Assembly: GCF_000636015.1 (NCBI RefSeq) | Contig: NZ_JFZJ01000001.1 | Location: forward strand, 39,251 to 103,250 | DNA length: 64,000 bases | DNA from: Rhodomicrobium udaipurense JA643 | GTDB lineage: Bacteria > Pseudomonadota > Alphaproteobacteria > Rhizobiales > Rhodomicrobiaceae | Reading direction: 5' to 3' | Shown: positions 1-8,287 of the stretch, one piece after another | Layout of the letters: every line of letters begins with the position of its first letter | Numbering within the stretch: position 1 is the stretch's first letter | Translations under genes and position numbers: made by a program | Notes under the pieces: generated by a model | The model's input: only the letters and a program-made list of their open reading frames with translations | Told to the model about the DNA's origin: nothing | Databases searched by the model: none

Positions 1-311
1 ACGCTCATGAACACCGGAACGACGTCGCCAGCATCAGGCCCGAGTTTCGCGAGCACATCCGCCGCCTGCTGGAGCCCGGTAGGGCAGACATCGGGGCAAT
101 GAGTGTAGCCGAAGAAGACCAGCATCAATTTGCCGCGAAAGTCGGCGTCGGTGACGCGCTTGCCGTTCGTGTCGACGAGCGAAAAGGCACCCCCGATCAG
201 CGGTTTGGTTGCGGTGCTGCCTGCATTCGAGAAGTGTGAAATTGCATACAGCCCTGCTCCCGCCGCGCCAAGAAAAGCGAGCGCTATCACGATTGCTGAC
301 CTGCGTTTCAT
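1..311 (-). CDS. senC: SCO1/SenC-family copper chaperone, partial
   Basis: This is the N-terminal part of a SCO1/SenC protein, a membrane-anchored thioredoxin-fold copper chaperone for cytochrome oxidase assembly. I translated it directly from the minus strand. It starts MKRRSAIVIALAFLGAAGAG, a signal-anchor segment, then has the family motif FFGYTHCPDVCP with the two copper-binding Cys. The gene runs off the left edge, so the distal His ligand is not visible. The start at 311 is preceded by GGAGTC at good spacing. It diverges from regB with only about 60 bp between the starts. In Rhodobacter senC also sits next to regB/regA, which supports the call. Confidence 0.9.
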   Translation of the reverse strand, partial: MKRRSAIVIALAFLGAAGAGLYAISHFSNAGSTATKPLIGGAFSLVDTNGKRVTDADFRGKLMLVFFGYTHCPDVCPTGLQQAADVLAKLGPDAGDVVPVFMS

Positions 312-371
312 GGTCGACTCCATCGATTGAAAAGGGAACGCCATTGATTTCGGCGGCGCTTGGCCTAGAAG

Positions 372-1799
372 ATGTCATCGCAGCACAACCTCCTGTCGTC
401 GGAGACGAGAGAGGAAGCTGTCGCCTTCGATCTAGCGCCGCTGGCACCGGCAAGTAAACAGGTTCGGAATATGGACATCCCGCGCTTTCCGGCAGACAGC
501 CCTCGTTCACAAGCGAGCCGCCTCAGGCTTCGCACGACGATCAGGCACCGATGGTTCGCCGTGGCGGGACAGACGGGCACGATCCTGCTGCTGTACTACG
601 GCTTCGAATTTCCTGTGCCGCTCGTCGCCTGCTTCGTTTTCATCCTGCTTTCGGCGACACTGAACCTCGTGCTGAGCCTGTCGTTTCCGCGCTCGCAGCT
701 GCTTTCCACGCGCTATTCCGCGGCACTGTTGTGCTTCGACATGCTTCAGCTCACCGGCCTTTTGCTGGTTACTGGCGGCATCGAAAATCCGTTCATATTC
801 CTTCTGATCGTCCCCGTCGCCGTTTCGGCCTCCACGCAGCGGCTTCGCGTTACGGTTTTACTTGCCGCGCTGACCGTGGTGCTGGCCACGATCCTCGCGA
901 TATGGCATTGGCCGCTGCCCTGGGCGGGTGAGCCGCCGGTCCTTCCACCAGATTACCAGGTCGGGTTGTGGGCGGCAGTCGTCTCCTGCATCGTTTTCAT
1001 GGCGGTCTACGCCTGGCGCATCGAGCAGGAGGCGCGCGAGATGTCGCAGGCGCTTTCCGCCACCGAAATGGTTCTCGCGCGGGAAACGCGTCTCACCGCG
1101 CTCGACGGGCTCGCCGCCGCCGCCGCGCATCAGCTCGGCACTCCGCTTTCGACGATCACACTGGTCGCCCGCGAACTCGAACGCGAAATTCCGAAAGACG
1201 CGTCCATCCGCGAAGACATCGAGTTGCTTCAGACACAGGCGGCGCGCTGCCGGGATATCCTGAGCCAGCTTTCGCGCGCGGGCCGTGAGGAGGAGCAGGA
1301 CGAGATTTTCTCGCAGATGCGCCTTCGCCACCTCCTCGAAGAGGTTGTCGCACCGCTGCGGACGCCGGAAACCGACATCATCGTGACGGTCAAGGACACG
1401 TCCCCGCAGGGAAAAACGGCCGCCGAGCCGATCATCCTGCGCAATCCGGGACTGATGCACAGCCTCGAAAATCTGATCGACAACGCCGCCGAGTTCGCAA
1501 ACACGTGCGTCACGGTGGATGCCACTTACAATGCCGAGGAGGTAAAGGTGCGCATTCGCGACGACGGGCCCGGCTTTCATCCGACGGTCATCAACCGCCT
1601 CGGCGAGCCTTACGTCACGAACCGGCCCCGCGACGAAGCGGAGGATGAGGAGCACGGCATGGGGCTGGGCTTCTTCATCGCGAAAACGCTGCTGGAGCGG
1701 TCGGGCGCCTCGATCAGCATCGCCAACCGAACGGCTCCAGAGACGGGCGCGATCGTCGAAATTTCTTGGCCACGTGACAGACTTGCTGCATCGCTGTAA
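372..1799 (+). CDS. regB: RegB/PrrB-type redox sensor histidine kinase
   Basis: Membrane histidine kinase of the RegB/PrrB/ActS family, which phosphorylates RegA according to the redox state of the quinone pool. Several hydrophobic segments fill residues about 60-215, and the quinone-binding heptapeptide GGIENPF is at about 135-141. The H-box AAHQLGTPLS carries the phospho-accepting His at about 253. A Cys at about 293 (ARCRDIL) matches the redox-active Cys of the Rhodobacter enzyme. The N box (LIDNAAEFA) and the G boxes (DDGPGF, GMGLGFF) follow, so the kinase should be active. A later start at 471 (MDIPRFP) is equally possible. It diverges from senC and is followed by regA. Confidence 0.93.
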   Translation: MSSQHNLLSSETREEAVAFDLAPLAPASKQVRNMDIPRFPADSPRSQASRLRLRTTIRHRWFAVAGQTGTILLLYYGFEFPVPLVACFVFILLSATLNLVLSLSFPRSQLLSTRYSAALLCFDMLQLTGLLLVTGGIENPFIFLLIVPVAVSASTQRLRVTVLLAALTVVLATILAIWHWPLPWAGEPPVLPPDYQVGLWAAVVSCIVFMAVYAWRIEQEAREMSQALSATEMVLARETRLTALDGLAAAAAHQLGTPLSTITLVARELEREIPKDASIREDIELLQTQAARCRDILSQLSRAGREEEQDEIFSQMRLRHLLEEVVAPLRTPETDIIVTVKDTSPQGKTAAEPIILRNPGLMHSLENLIDNAAEFANTCVTVDATYNAEEVKVRIRDDGPGFHPTVINRLGEPYVTNRPRDEAEDEEHGMGLGFFIAKTLLERSGASISIANRTAPETGAIVEISWPRDRLAASL

Positions 1800-1818
1800 G
1801 TTGCAGGAAAGATTTGGC

Positions 1819-1872
1819 TTGTGTCGCTTAAATTTTGTGCGTCGTATTTTTATGGCGTATAGTGCGACACAA
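1819..1872 (+). promoter_or_regulatory. Inverted repeat between regB and regA, possible RegA operator
   Basis: A perfect 9-bp inverted repeat, TTGTGTCGC at 1819-1827 and GCGACACAA at 1864-1872, lies in the 107-nt gap before regA. The half-sites contain the GTCGC/GCGAC cores found in published RegA/PrrA sites, but the 36-bp spacing is wider than usual. It may be an autoregulatory site or the base of an RNA stem. The role is inferred. Confidence 0.4.
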
Positions 1873-1906
1873 TGTGAGATGTGACAAAAAGGTAAATGGG
1901 CAGCTC

Positions 1907-2461
1907 ATGGCAACTCTCGCAAGTCCGGAAATCCGGACCGATAACTCGCTCCTGATCGTTGACGACGACAAGCCGTTCCTCTCGCGGCTCGCGAAAGCCA
2001 TGGAGGCCCGCGGCTATGCCGTGCGAACGGCGGAAACGCTGGAAGCCGGCAAGCAGGCGATCCGCGAAGCCGCTCCCGCCTATGCGGTGGTGGACATGCG
2101 GCTTGACGACGGCAACGGCCTTGAAGTCATCAAGCTTCTCAGGGAGACCCGGCCGGATTGCCGCTCTCTCGTGCTGACGGGCTACGGCAACATTGCCACC
2201 GCCGTCACCGCCGTGAAGCTTGGCGCGGTCGACTATCTGTCGAAGCCGGCGGACGCCGAGGACATTCTCGCGGCGCTCACGGCATCCGGCGAGACGAAGC
2301 CAAAGCCGCCGGAGAACCCCATGTCGGCCGACCGCGTGCGCTGGGAGCACATCCAGCGTGTCTACGAGCTTTGCAATCGCAACGTCTCCGAGACGGCGCG
2401 CCGTTTGCACATGCATCGTCGCACGCTTCAGCGCATCCTTGCGAAGCGAGCGCCGAAATAG
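1907..2461 (+). CDS. regA: RegA/PrrA-type global redox response regulator
   Basis: A 184-aa response regulator and partner of RegB. The receiver domain fills residues about 15-130: acidic pair in LIVDDDKPF, phospho-acceptor Asp in VVDMRLDDGNG, Thr in LTGYGNIATA, Lys in LSKPAD. A proline-rich linker leads to a Fis-type helix-turn-helix at about 145-180 (NVSETARRLHMHRRTLQRIL), the hallmark of RegA rather than OmpR or NarL regulators. The start at 1907 matches the usual family length; an upstream in-frame start at 1835 would add residues overlapping the regulatory repeat. RegA homologues control photosynthesis, CO2 and nitrogen fixation genes. Confidence 0.95.
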   Translation: MATLASPEIRTDNSLLIVDDDKPFLSRLAKAMEARGYAVRTAETLEAGKQAIREAAPAYAVVDMRLDDGNGLEVIKLLRETRPDCRSLVLTGYGNIATAVTAVKLGAVDYLSKPADAEDILAALTASGETKPKPPENPMSADRVRWEHIQRVYELCNRNVSETARRLHMHRRTLQRILAKRAPK

Positions 2462-2561
2462 TCATTCCGCGAAACGGCCACCGCCTTCTCAACAGCATGA
2501 TCCGCAAAATTCACGCCGGTTTTGCGAAAAACATCATGCTCAAACAAAAAGCGTAGAACCT

Positions 2562-2581
2562 GCTTTTGATCCGTCAAAAGC
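2562..2581 (+). terminator. Hairpin downstream of regA
   Basis: A perfect 8-bp stem, GCTTTTGA and TCAAAAGC around the loop TCCG, lies about 100 nt after the regA stop and before the convergent tadA end. No U-run follows on either strand, so it is a weak or factor-dependent terminator at best. Confidence 0.35.
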
Positions 2582-2653
2582 CATAAGCCTCCGGTGCAAG
2601 TTGCTGTGCTCTTGAGGCGCATAATTACGCTTGAGAGCGTGCAGCAATGTGGA

Positions 2654-3172
2654 CTAATCCCGAGGCGTTCGCGACGCGTTGACCTGAGCGCGCTCGTCGC
2701 GACGTTCCCGAAAAAAGGCTCGCAACAACGCCGCGGCCTCAGCTTCCGCGATGCCGCCGTAGATCTCCGGCGCGTGATGGCACGTGCCCGCTGAAAAGAA
2801 GCGCACGCCGTTTTCCACCGCGCCGCCTTTCTCGTCCCACGCGCCGAAATACAACCGCCTGATCCGCGCGAAAGAAATAGCGGCGGCGCACATCGTGCAA
2901 GGTTCCAGCGTCACGTAGAGATCGTATCCCGGCAAGCGCTCGCTCTGGACAGCTTCGCAGGCTTGCCGGATCGCCCGCATCTCCGCGTGTCCGAGAGGAT
3001 CGCGCACGGAGATGACAAGGTTGTGACCGCGCCCCGCAATCGAGCCGTCGGGCGCGACGACAACCGCGCCCACCGGCGTCTCGCCCAGGGCGGCGGCGCG
3101 CTCCGCTTCGATCAGCGCTTCCTGCATGTATCTGTTCGGCTTCACGCGGCTTGAGCCTGACCCTTTATGCAA
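2654..3172 (-). CDS. tadA: tRNA-specific adenosine-34 deaminase
   Basis: Zinc deaminase converting A34 to inosine in tRNA-Arg(ACG). The HAEM motif supplies the Zn-binding His and proton-shuttling Glu, and PCTMCAAAI supplies the two Cys ligands. The segment TPVGAVVVAPDG is the usual TadA N-terminal strand. The longest reading uses a TTG start at 3172 and overlaps the end of the upstream gene by 8 nt; GTG at 3145 or ATG at 3127 are alternatives, and the last would lose part of the first helix. It is probably co-transcribed with the upstream methyltransferase-like gene. Confidence 0.93.
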   Translation of the reverse strand: MHKGSGSSRVKPNRYMQEALIEAERAAALGETPVGAVVVAPDGSIAGRGHNLVISVRDPLGHAEMRAIRQACEAVQSERLPGYDLYVTLEPCTMCAAAISFARIRRLYFGAWDEKGGAVENGVRFFSAGTCHHAPEIYGGIAEAEAAALLRAFFRERRDERAQVNASRTPRD

Positions 3173-3848
3173 ATCTCTTCGGAAACAGCCGTCCGGCTCT
3201 GCCGCAATACGCGTCGTAAGCCGGGCCGAACTGCCGCCGCATCATCGCTTCCTCTTTCGGAACGCGAATGAACCACATCAGAGCAAAAGCCGGAAGAACA
3301 AGGAATCCCGCGATCCAGTTCTGGACGAGCAGCGGCTGTGCGGCTGCGGCTCCCCAGATCGCCGCATACATCGGGTGGCGGATGCGGGCGTAGATGCCGT
3401 TCGTCACGAGTTCATGTCCATCCCGCACTTCGAGGCCGGGGCTCCAGTTGCGGCCAAGATCGGCATGGGAACGCCAGAAGAGCCAGAGCGAAATCGCCAT
3501 GAGCGCCGCGCCAACGGCTGCCGCCCATTCAGGCAGTCCGTAATCGGCGAACGAGAAGACACCGAGCCCGAGGTAGAGAAGCGGCAGAACCATCATCGTG
3601 GCGAACATCCCCATAAGAAGCGCTACTTCGACGGCATCCTTCTGTGAAGTCGAGATCGTGTTTTTCGCGTTTCGGATGGAATAGGGCGCGCGTATCGCCG
3701 TCTGAACGAAGAAGGCGACGAGCCACAGCATCGCGGGCCACCCGATTTCGCGCCAGCGGAGAACGGCGAGAACGAGCAACACGATCCCGATCAACGAGGT
3801 GATCGCGCCAATTCCACTCCTTATCATCGATTTTTTCTGAACAGCCAT
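3165..3848 (-). CDS. Isoprenylcysteine carboxyl methyltransferase-like membrane protein
   Basis: A 227-aa integral membrane protein with about five hydrophobic segments. It has the C-terminal signature of the ICMT/PEMT group: LVTNGIYARIRHPMYAA (SAM-binding turn and RHP motif), then a late FIRVPKEEAMM helix and FGPAYDAYC. Bacterial members methylate small lipophilic acceptors or are uncharacterised; the substrate here is unknown. The start at 3848 has GGGTGG upstream; an in-frame start at 3911 would add 21 residues. It lies directly upstream of tadA, overlapping it in the longest tadA reading. Confidence 0.75.
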   Translation of the reverse strand: MAVQKKSMIRSGIGAITSLIGIVLLVLAVLRWREIGWPAMLWLVAFFVQTAIRAPYSIRNAKNTISTSQKDAVEVALLMGMFATMMVLPLLYLGLGVFSFADYGLPEWAAAVGAALMAISLWLFWRSHADLGRNWSPGLEVRDGHELVTNGIYARIRHPMYAAIWGAAAAQPLLVQNWIAGFLVLPAFALMWFIRVPKEEAMMRRQFGPAYDAYCGRAGRLFPKRFA

Positions 3849-3993
3849 CGAAACCACCCAGCGTTTAAAACCGCGCAAGCCCAAGCGGGGGCTCTGGCGA
3901 CTATATAACAAGTTGCCGGATCGGTTAAGAAGTTTAAGAGAGATAATCTATAAAAAACAATGCATTAGAATAAAAACAAGAATGGATCGCGAT

Positions 3994-4023
3994 AAAAAAA
4001 TCCCGGCGCAGCGGCCGGGATTT
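3994..4023 (-). terminator. Intrinsic terminator for the gene at 4046-5095
   Basis: The stem TCCCGGC/GCCGGGA, extended by A-T pairs, has a 6-nt loop. Read on the minus strand it is followed by seven T (3994-4000). It lies 22 nt after the stop of the minus-strand hypothetical gene. Confidence 0.85.
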
Positions 4024-4045
4024 GTCTCTGTCGATATCAGCTCGC

Positions 4046-5095
4046 TCACGCGGCTTCCGCCGTCTCCTTGAGGTCGAGCTGATCCTGAAGGTCGCGCAGG
4101 ATGTCGGCGGCCTTCGGCATGGGCACGGCGGCCGCGTCGAGGGCTGGGCGCGCATCGTCGCGCTTCACGTCGGCGCGGTCTTCATGCTTGAACTCGATAA
4201 GCTGCGTGCGCGGCTTCAGCACGTTGCTCGCGCGCACTTCGCGCCCGGCGTCCATCTCCTCTGTGTATGCGCCCGAGCGGAACATCGTCTCGATGGACTT
4301 CGCCACGACGCGCATGGTGCGTTGCGCCAGCTCCTCGCCGATGATCTGCTGGGCCTGCGCCTCCTTGATGCGCGACACGAAGCCCGCCGCCATCATGGCC
4401 ACCTCGATCTGATAGCGGAAATTCTCCTCGGGCGAGTATTTCACGCGGTCCCAGACGTTCACCAGCAACGTGCTCATGTCGTCCATGACGACGCCCGCGC
4501 CGAAGAAGTCGAAGGACTTTGCGCCGCCCGAGTCGATGGAACCGATGGCGAGGCTCACGCCCATATCGGGATGGAGCGCCGACAGCGAGCCGTAAAGCTC
4601 GTCCATGGAGCGGATGACGTTGATCACGATCTGCGGATCGGTCAGCGAGCGCTCCTTCTCCGCGATCAACACCCGAACGCGCCGGATCTCGCGCTCCACG
4701 CCCTGCGCATCCGCAATGACGAGCTCGCTCTTGTCGGTGTCGCGTGTAAGAAGTTCGCGCAGCTTCGGCATGACGAAGATGACGTTGTACGCACCCACGT
4801 CGACGTCCGACAGGAGCTTCCGGTTCACGGATTGCTCGCCATCGATAAGGCTGGACCAGAAAGCCAGATCGAGCAGCGGGTTAAGCCCGAAAAAGGTCAT
4901 CAGGTCTTTTTCTTCGTCGCCGAACTGCTGATAGTGGCGCGTGAATTCATTATATGCGAGAAGTATGCGTTGCGTGCGGTTCACGCCATCGGCCTGCTGG
5001 GCGGTTCGAGCGACTCGCAGCAACTCACGAATCTGCGCGGCATGAAGGGCTTCCCGCAAACTGTTGACAGCCTTTATAATCCTCTCTCGCCGCAT
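4046..5095 (-). CDS. Conserved hypothetical cytoplasmic protein, 349 aa
   Basis: I do not recognise this family. The protein is soluble, with no signal peptide or membrane segment, and is mostly charged and probably alpha-helical. An N-terminal helical part (ALHAAQIRELLRVARTAQQA) leads to a central region with DPQIVINVIRSMDELYGSL and a less charged block, IGSIDSGGAKSFDFFGAGVV. Then come more helices (EVAMMAAGFVSRIKEAQAQQ) and an acidic tail. It is a single gene with its own terminator, divergent from rluB with about 70 bp between starts. Base use looks like its neighbours, so it is a real gene without an assigned role. Confidence 0.75.
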   Translation of the reverse strand: MRRERIIKAVNSLREALHAAQIRELLRVARTAQQADGVNRTQRILLAYNEFTRHYQQFGDEEKDLMTFFGLNPLLDLAFWSSLIDGEQSVNRKLLSDVDVGAYNVIFVMPKLRELLTRDTDKSELVIADAQGVEREIRRVRVLIAEKERSLTDPQIVINVIRSMDELYGSLSALHPDMGVSLAIGSIDSGGAKSFDFFGAGVVMDDMSTLLVNVWDRVKYSPEENFRYQIEVAMMAAGFVSRIKEAQAQQIIGEELAQRTMRVVAKSIETMFRSGAYTEEMDAGREVRASNVLKPRTQLIEFKHEDRADVKRDDARPALDAAAVPMPKAADILRDLQDQLDLKETAEAA

Positions 5096-5166
5096 GTCTT
5101 TGTCTCCTAACCTCGCCGAATCATTTGCGGTTTTCGGAAGGTTAGCCTTTTTTATTGGTTCACATC

Positions 5167-7641
5167 ATGCCTTCACCGAACGATACACGCGATCAGGACA
5201 CTGCGGGAGCCGAGAGGGTCGCAAAAGTCATAGCTAGATCAGGGCTTTGCTCTCGAAGAGACGCCGAAGTCTTGATTGGGGAAAAGCGGGTTTCCGTCAA
5301 CGGCTCGATCATTGAAAGCGCCGCGCTGGACGTTTCTCCCACCGACCGAGTCGCCGTAGACGGCCATCCGCTGCCCGCGCGCGAGCCGCCGCGCCTGTGG
5401 CGCTACCACAAGCCGAAGGGCCGCGTGACGACCCACAAGGACCCGGAAGGCCGCCCGACCGTGTTCGAGGCGCTGCCCGACAACCTGCCGCGTCTCATTT
5501 CCATCGGGCGGCTCGATTTCAACACCGAAGGGCTTTTGCTCCTCACGAACGACGGCGAGCTCGCGCGCCATATGGAACTGCCGTCGACCGGCTGGGCGCG
5601 GCGTTACCGCGTGCGCGCGTTCGGCGAAATCGACCAGGCGTCGCTCGACAAGCTGAAAAACGGCGTGAGGATCGCGGGCATCAATTACGGCCCGGTGGAA
5701 GCCTCGCTCGAACGCGAGACCGGCGACAACGTCTGGATCACGCTCCTTATCCGCGAGGGCAAGAACCGCGAAGTGCGCCGCATCATGGAGCACCTCGGCC
5801 TCACCGTGAACCGGCTCATTCGCATCTCGTTCGGCCCGTTCATGTTGGGCGATCTGGAACCGGGGCAGGTCGAGGAAGTGAAGACGAGCGTCCTGAAGGA
5901 CCAGCTCGGCCCGCGCCTCGCCCGTTCGCTCGGCGTGCGCCGCGAAGTCGTGCGCGAGGAAAAGCGCCTTTCGACGCCATCGCGCGGCAAGCCGACCTAT
6001 CTGCGCCGCAAGGAGGCTGAACCCGAGCGGCCACGCCGGGCCTTCGAGGAGCCGCAGATGCGGCGTCGGCGCGTGCTGTCCGAGGACGCCTCGGAAGCGC
6101 CCATCGTGGAACTGGTGCCAGTGCCGAAGCCACCGCGCGCGGATCGCGGTGAGCGGGGAGAAAAGCGCGATTTTGCGCCGCGTGATCGTGGCGAACGGAG
6201 TTTCGACAGGCCGCGCGACGACGCGGGCGGCGAGCGGCGGTCCTTCGGGCGTCGCGAGGACAGCGGCGGGGAGCGCCCGGCGTTCCGCAGCCGCGCCGAT
6301 GGCGACCGCGCGCCCCGTGTCGCGAGAGATGGCGATGCCAGCGAGCGCAAACCTTATCCGAAGCGCCGCGAAGGGGAAGGTGAGGGCGAAAGACGCTTCA
6401 ACCCCCGTGATGCGGGCGACCGTCCGGCCTTCCGCAAACGCGAGGGTGACCGCTCGGAGCGGCCTTCACGCGCGGGCGGTGGCGAGCGTCCGCCCTTCCA
6501 GCGGCGTGAGTCGGACGCTGGCGCCGAACACCGTGGCGATGCGCCGAAGCAGACGTGGGCGCCCCGGATCGACGCCACGACAGAAGATCATTCGACGCCA
6601 CGTTTCAAAAGGCGCGAGGAAGGCGGCGAGGGCAGGCCGTCGCGGCCGAGCGATGCGCGTGGTGAGCGCCGTCCGTTCAACCGCGATGCGCGCCCCGAGG
6701 GCCGCTTTGATCGCAAGCCGCGCGACGGCGATGCGGGCGGCGAACGTCGGCCGTTTGTGCGCCGTGAGGACGGTGCGGAGCGCCCGGCGTTCCGCAGCCG
6801 GAGCGATGGCGACCGCCCCGCGCGTTTCGCGAGGGATGGCGAAGGCGGCGAGCGCAAGAGTTCTACCGCAAGGCCAGGTTTTCGTTCCCGCGATGCGGGC
6901 GAGGGCCGGGGTGACGCCAGGTCGGCCGACGGATCGGGAGAACGCAGAAGCTTCCGTCCTCGCGAAGGTGGCGGCGAGCGCAAGAGTTTCGGTCCTCGCG
7001 AAGGGGCCGACCGTCCGCCTTTCCGCAAACGCGAAGGGGACCGTTCCGAACGGCCTTCGCGTGCGGCTGGTGAGGATAGGCCGCGCTTTCGCAGGCCGGA
7101 AGAAGGCGGCGATAGCGCGCGCGGACCACGGCCCGACCGGGCACCCGGCGACCGTCCGGCATACCGGAGCCGCAGCAACGAAGGCGGCGCAGGTGGCGAA
7201 CGCAAGAGCTTCGACAAGCCGTTCCGTGAGCGGCGGGAAGGTTTCGGCGATCGTGCCCCGCAACGCGAGGGCGAGCGCCCGGCAGGCGGTGCGCCGTTCG
7301 AGAAGCGCGGCGGTGCGGGCGGCGCGCGGACGTACGGGAAAAAGCCGTTCGGTTCGCGCGACGGTGCGAAATCGTTTTCCGGTCGCGGCGGTAGCGGCGC
7401 AGGCACGGGCGACAAGCCTTTCGGCGCGCGTTCTGGCGGTGCGGCGGGGCGTGAACGCAGCGGTGGCGAAGGCGGCGAGGGCAAACCTTTCGGCGCTCGC
7501 AAGACGTTCGGCACGCGCGGCGGCAAACCGGGCGGTGGCGCGGGCGGCGGCAAGTTCGGCAAACCCTTCACCCGGCGCGATGGCCCGTCCAAGCCGCGCA
7601 CAGGCGGCGGCCCCCGCAAGCCGCGTGGCGACAAAGCGTGA
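5167..7641 (+). CDS. rluB: 23S rRNA pseudouridine synthase RluB-type with long RG-rich tail
   Basis: The first 250 or so residues are a standard RsuA/RluB/RluE enzyme. An S4 RNA-binding domain (RVAKVIARSGLCSRRDAEVL, residues about 15-70) precedes the catalytic domain with GRLDFNTEGLLLLTND, whose Asp is the nucleophile. KNREVRRIMEHLGL follows. RluB (U2605) is the likeliest function, by family size. The remaining 570 or so residues are low-complexity R/G/E/D/P-rich imperfect repeats (RPAFRSR, ERRSFG, RPPFRKREGDRSER) turning to GGAGG-rich at the end. Family members usually have 240-320 aa; alphaproteobacterial versions often carry shorter basic tails. TTG at 5155 is an alternative start. Confidence 0.93.
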   Translation: MPSPNDTRDQDTAGAERVAKVIARSGLCSRRDAEVLIGEKRVSVNGSIIESAALDVSPTDRVAVDGHPLPAREPPRLWRYHKPKGRVTTHKDPEGRPTVFEALPDNLPRLISIGRLDFNTEGLLLLTNDGELARHMELPSTGWARRYRVRAFGEIDQASLDKLKNGVRIAGINYGPVEASLERETGDNVWITLLIREGKNREVRRIMEHLGLTVNRLIRISFGPFMLGDLEPGQVEEVKTSVLKDQLGPRLARSLGVRREVVREEKRLSTPSRGKPTYLRRKEAEPERPRRAFEEPQMRRRRVLSEDASEAPIVELVPVPKPPRADRGERGEKRDFAPRDRGERSFDRPRDDAGGERRSFGRREDSGGERPAFRSRADGDRAPRVARDGDASERKPYPKRREGEGEGERRFNPRDAGDRPAFRKREGDRSERPSRAGGGERPPFQRRESDAGAEHRGDAPKQTWAPRIDATTEDHSTPRFKRREEGGEGRPSRPSDARGERRPFNRDARPEGRFDRKPRDGDAGGERRPFVRREDGAERPAFRSRSDGDRPARFARDGEGGERKSSTARPGFRSRDAGEGRGDARSADGSGERRSFRPREGGGERKSFGPREGADRPPFRKREGDRSERPSRAAGEDRPRFRRPEEGGDSARGPRPDRAPGDRPAYRSRSNEGGAGGERKSFDKPFRERREGFGDRAPQREGERPAGGAPFEKRGGAGGARTYGKKPFGSRDGAKSFSGRGGSGAGTGDKPFGARSGGAAGRERSGGEGGEGKPFGARKTFGTRGGKPGGGAGGGKFGKPFTRRDGPSKPRTGGGPRKPRGDKA

Positions 7642-8195
7642 GGATCGTCGGCGGGCGATTTCGCGGGCGCGGCATTGCTGCGCCCGACGGCATGACGACG
7701 CGGCCCACATCGGACCGCGTGCGCGAATCGCTGTTCAACATTCTGGCGCACGGCATCGACGGCCCGCCGCTTGAGGGGGCGCGCGTGCTCGACTTGTTCG
7801 CAGGCACGGGCGCGCTCGGCCTCGAAGCCCTGTCGCGCGGCGCGGCATACTGCCTGTTCGTTGAGGATGAGGCGGCGGCGCGCGGCGCGATCCGCGAGAA
7901 TATCGAGGCGCTCGGGCTGACGGGCGCAAGCAAGCTCTGGCGGCGTGATGCCACGAAACTCGGGGTCGCCGCACCGATGCAACCGTTTCAGCTTGTCTTC
8001 GCCGATCCGCCTTACGCGAAGGGCCTCGGCGAACTCGCGCTGAACGCTGCGCTCGATGGCGGCTGGCTCGCGGCGGGCGCGATCTGCGTGCTGGAGGAGC
8101 GCGCCGACGTGGCTGTCGCGCTGCCGGATGCCTTCGAGCCGCTCGACGCGCGCATCTACGGCGAAACGGCGCTGCATTTCTTCCGCAAGGGCTGA
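7638..8195 (+). CDS. rsmD: 16S rRNA (guanine-966-N2) methyltransferase
   Basis: RsmD methylates G966 of 16S rRNA. It opens MRIVGGRFRGRGI, has the substrate-side motif RPTSDRVRESLFNIL, the SAM-binding loop VLDLFAGTGALGLEALSRGA and the catalytic DPPY (FADPPYAKG), all in family order, at the expected length of 185 aa. It starts with GTG overlapping the rluB stop (GTGA), so the two rRNA modification genes are translationally coupled. Confidence 0.95.
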   Translation: MRIVGGRFRGRGIAAPDGMTTRPTSDRVRESLFNILAHGIDGPPLEGARVLDLFAGTGALGLEALSRGAAYCLFVEDEAAARGAIRENIEALGLTGASKLWRRDATKLGVAAPMQPFQLVFADPPYAKGLGELALNAALDGGWLAAGAICVLEERADVAVALPDAFEPLDARIYGETALHFFRKG

Positions 8196-8287
8196 ACCGC
8201 CAGAGCGCGCTTTTTCGGACGCCCCGACGCATGATAAGCTCACCCGCGAAGCGCTGACGCTTGAGCGAGGCGCAATCGGAGGCGTGC

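Noticed and set aside
6100..7600. Possible CRISPR or satellite array in the repetitive rluB tail
   Set aside because: Repeats are imperfect, codon-phased and code for R/G/E/D-rich peptide; there are no equal-length spacers and no cas genes.
6149..8243. Very long overlapping open frames (541 aa plus strand, 414 and 551 aa minus strand) across the rluB tail
   Set aside because: They come from the GC-rich repeat composition of the rluB tail. They have monotone Arg/Ala/Pro composition, no motifs and no ribosome binding sites, and one continues into rsmD in the wrong frame.
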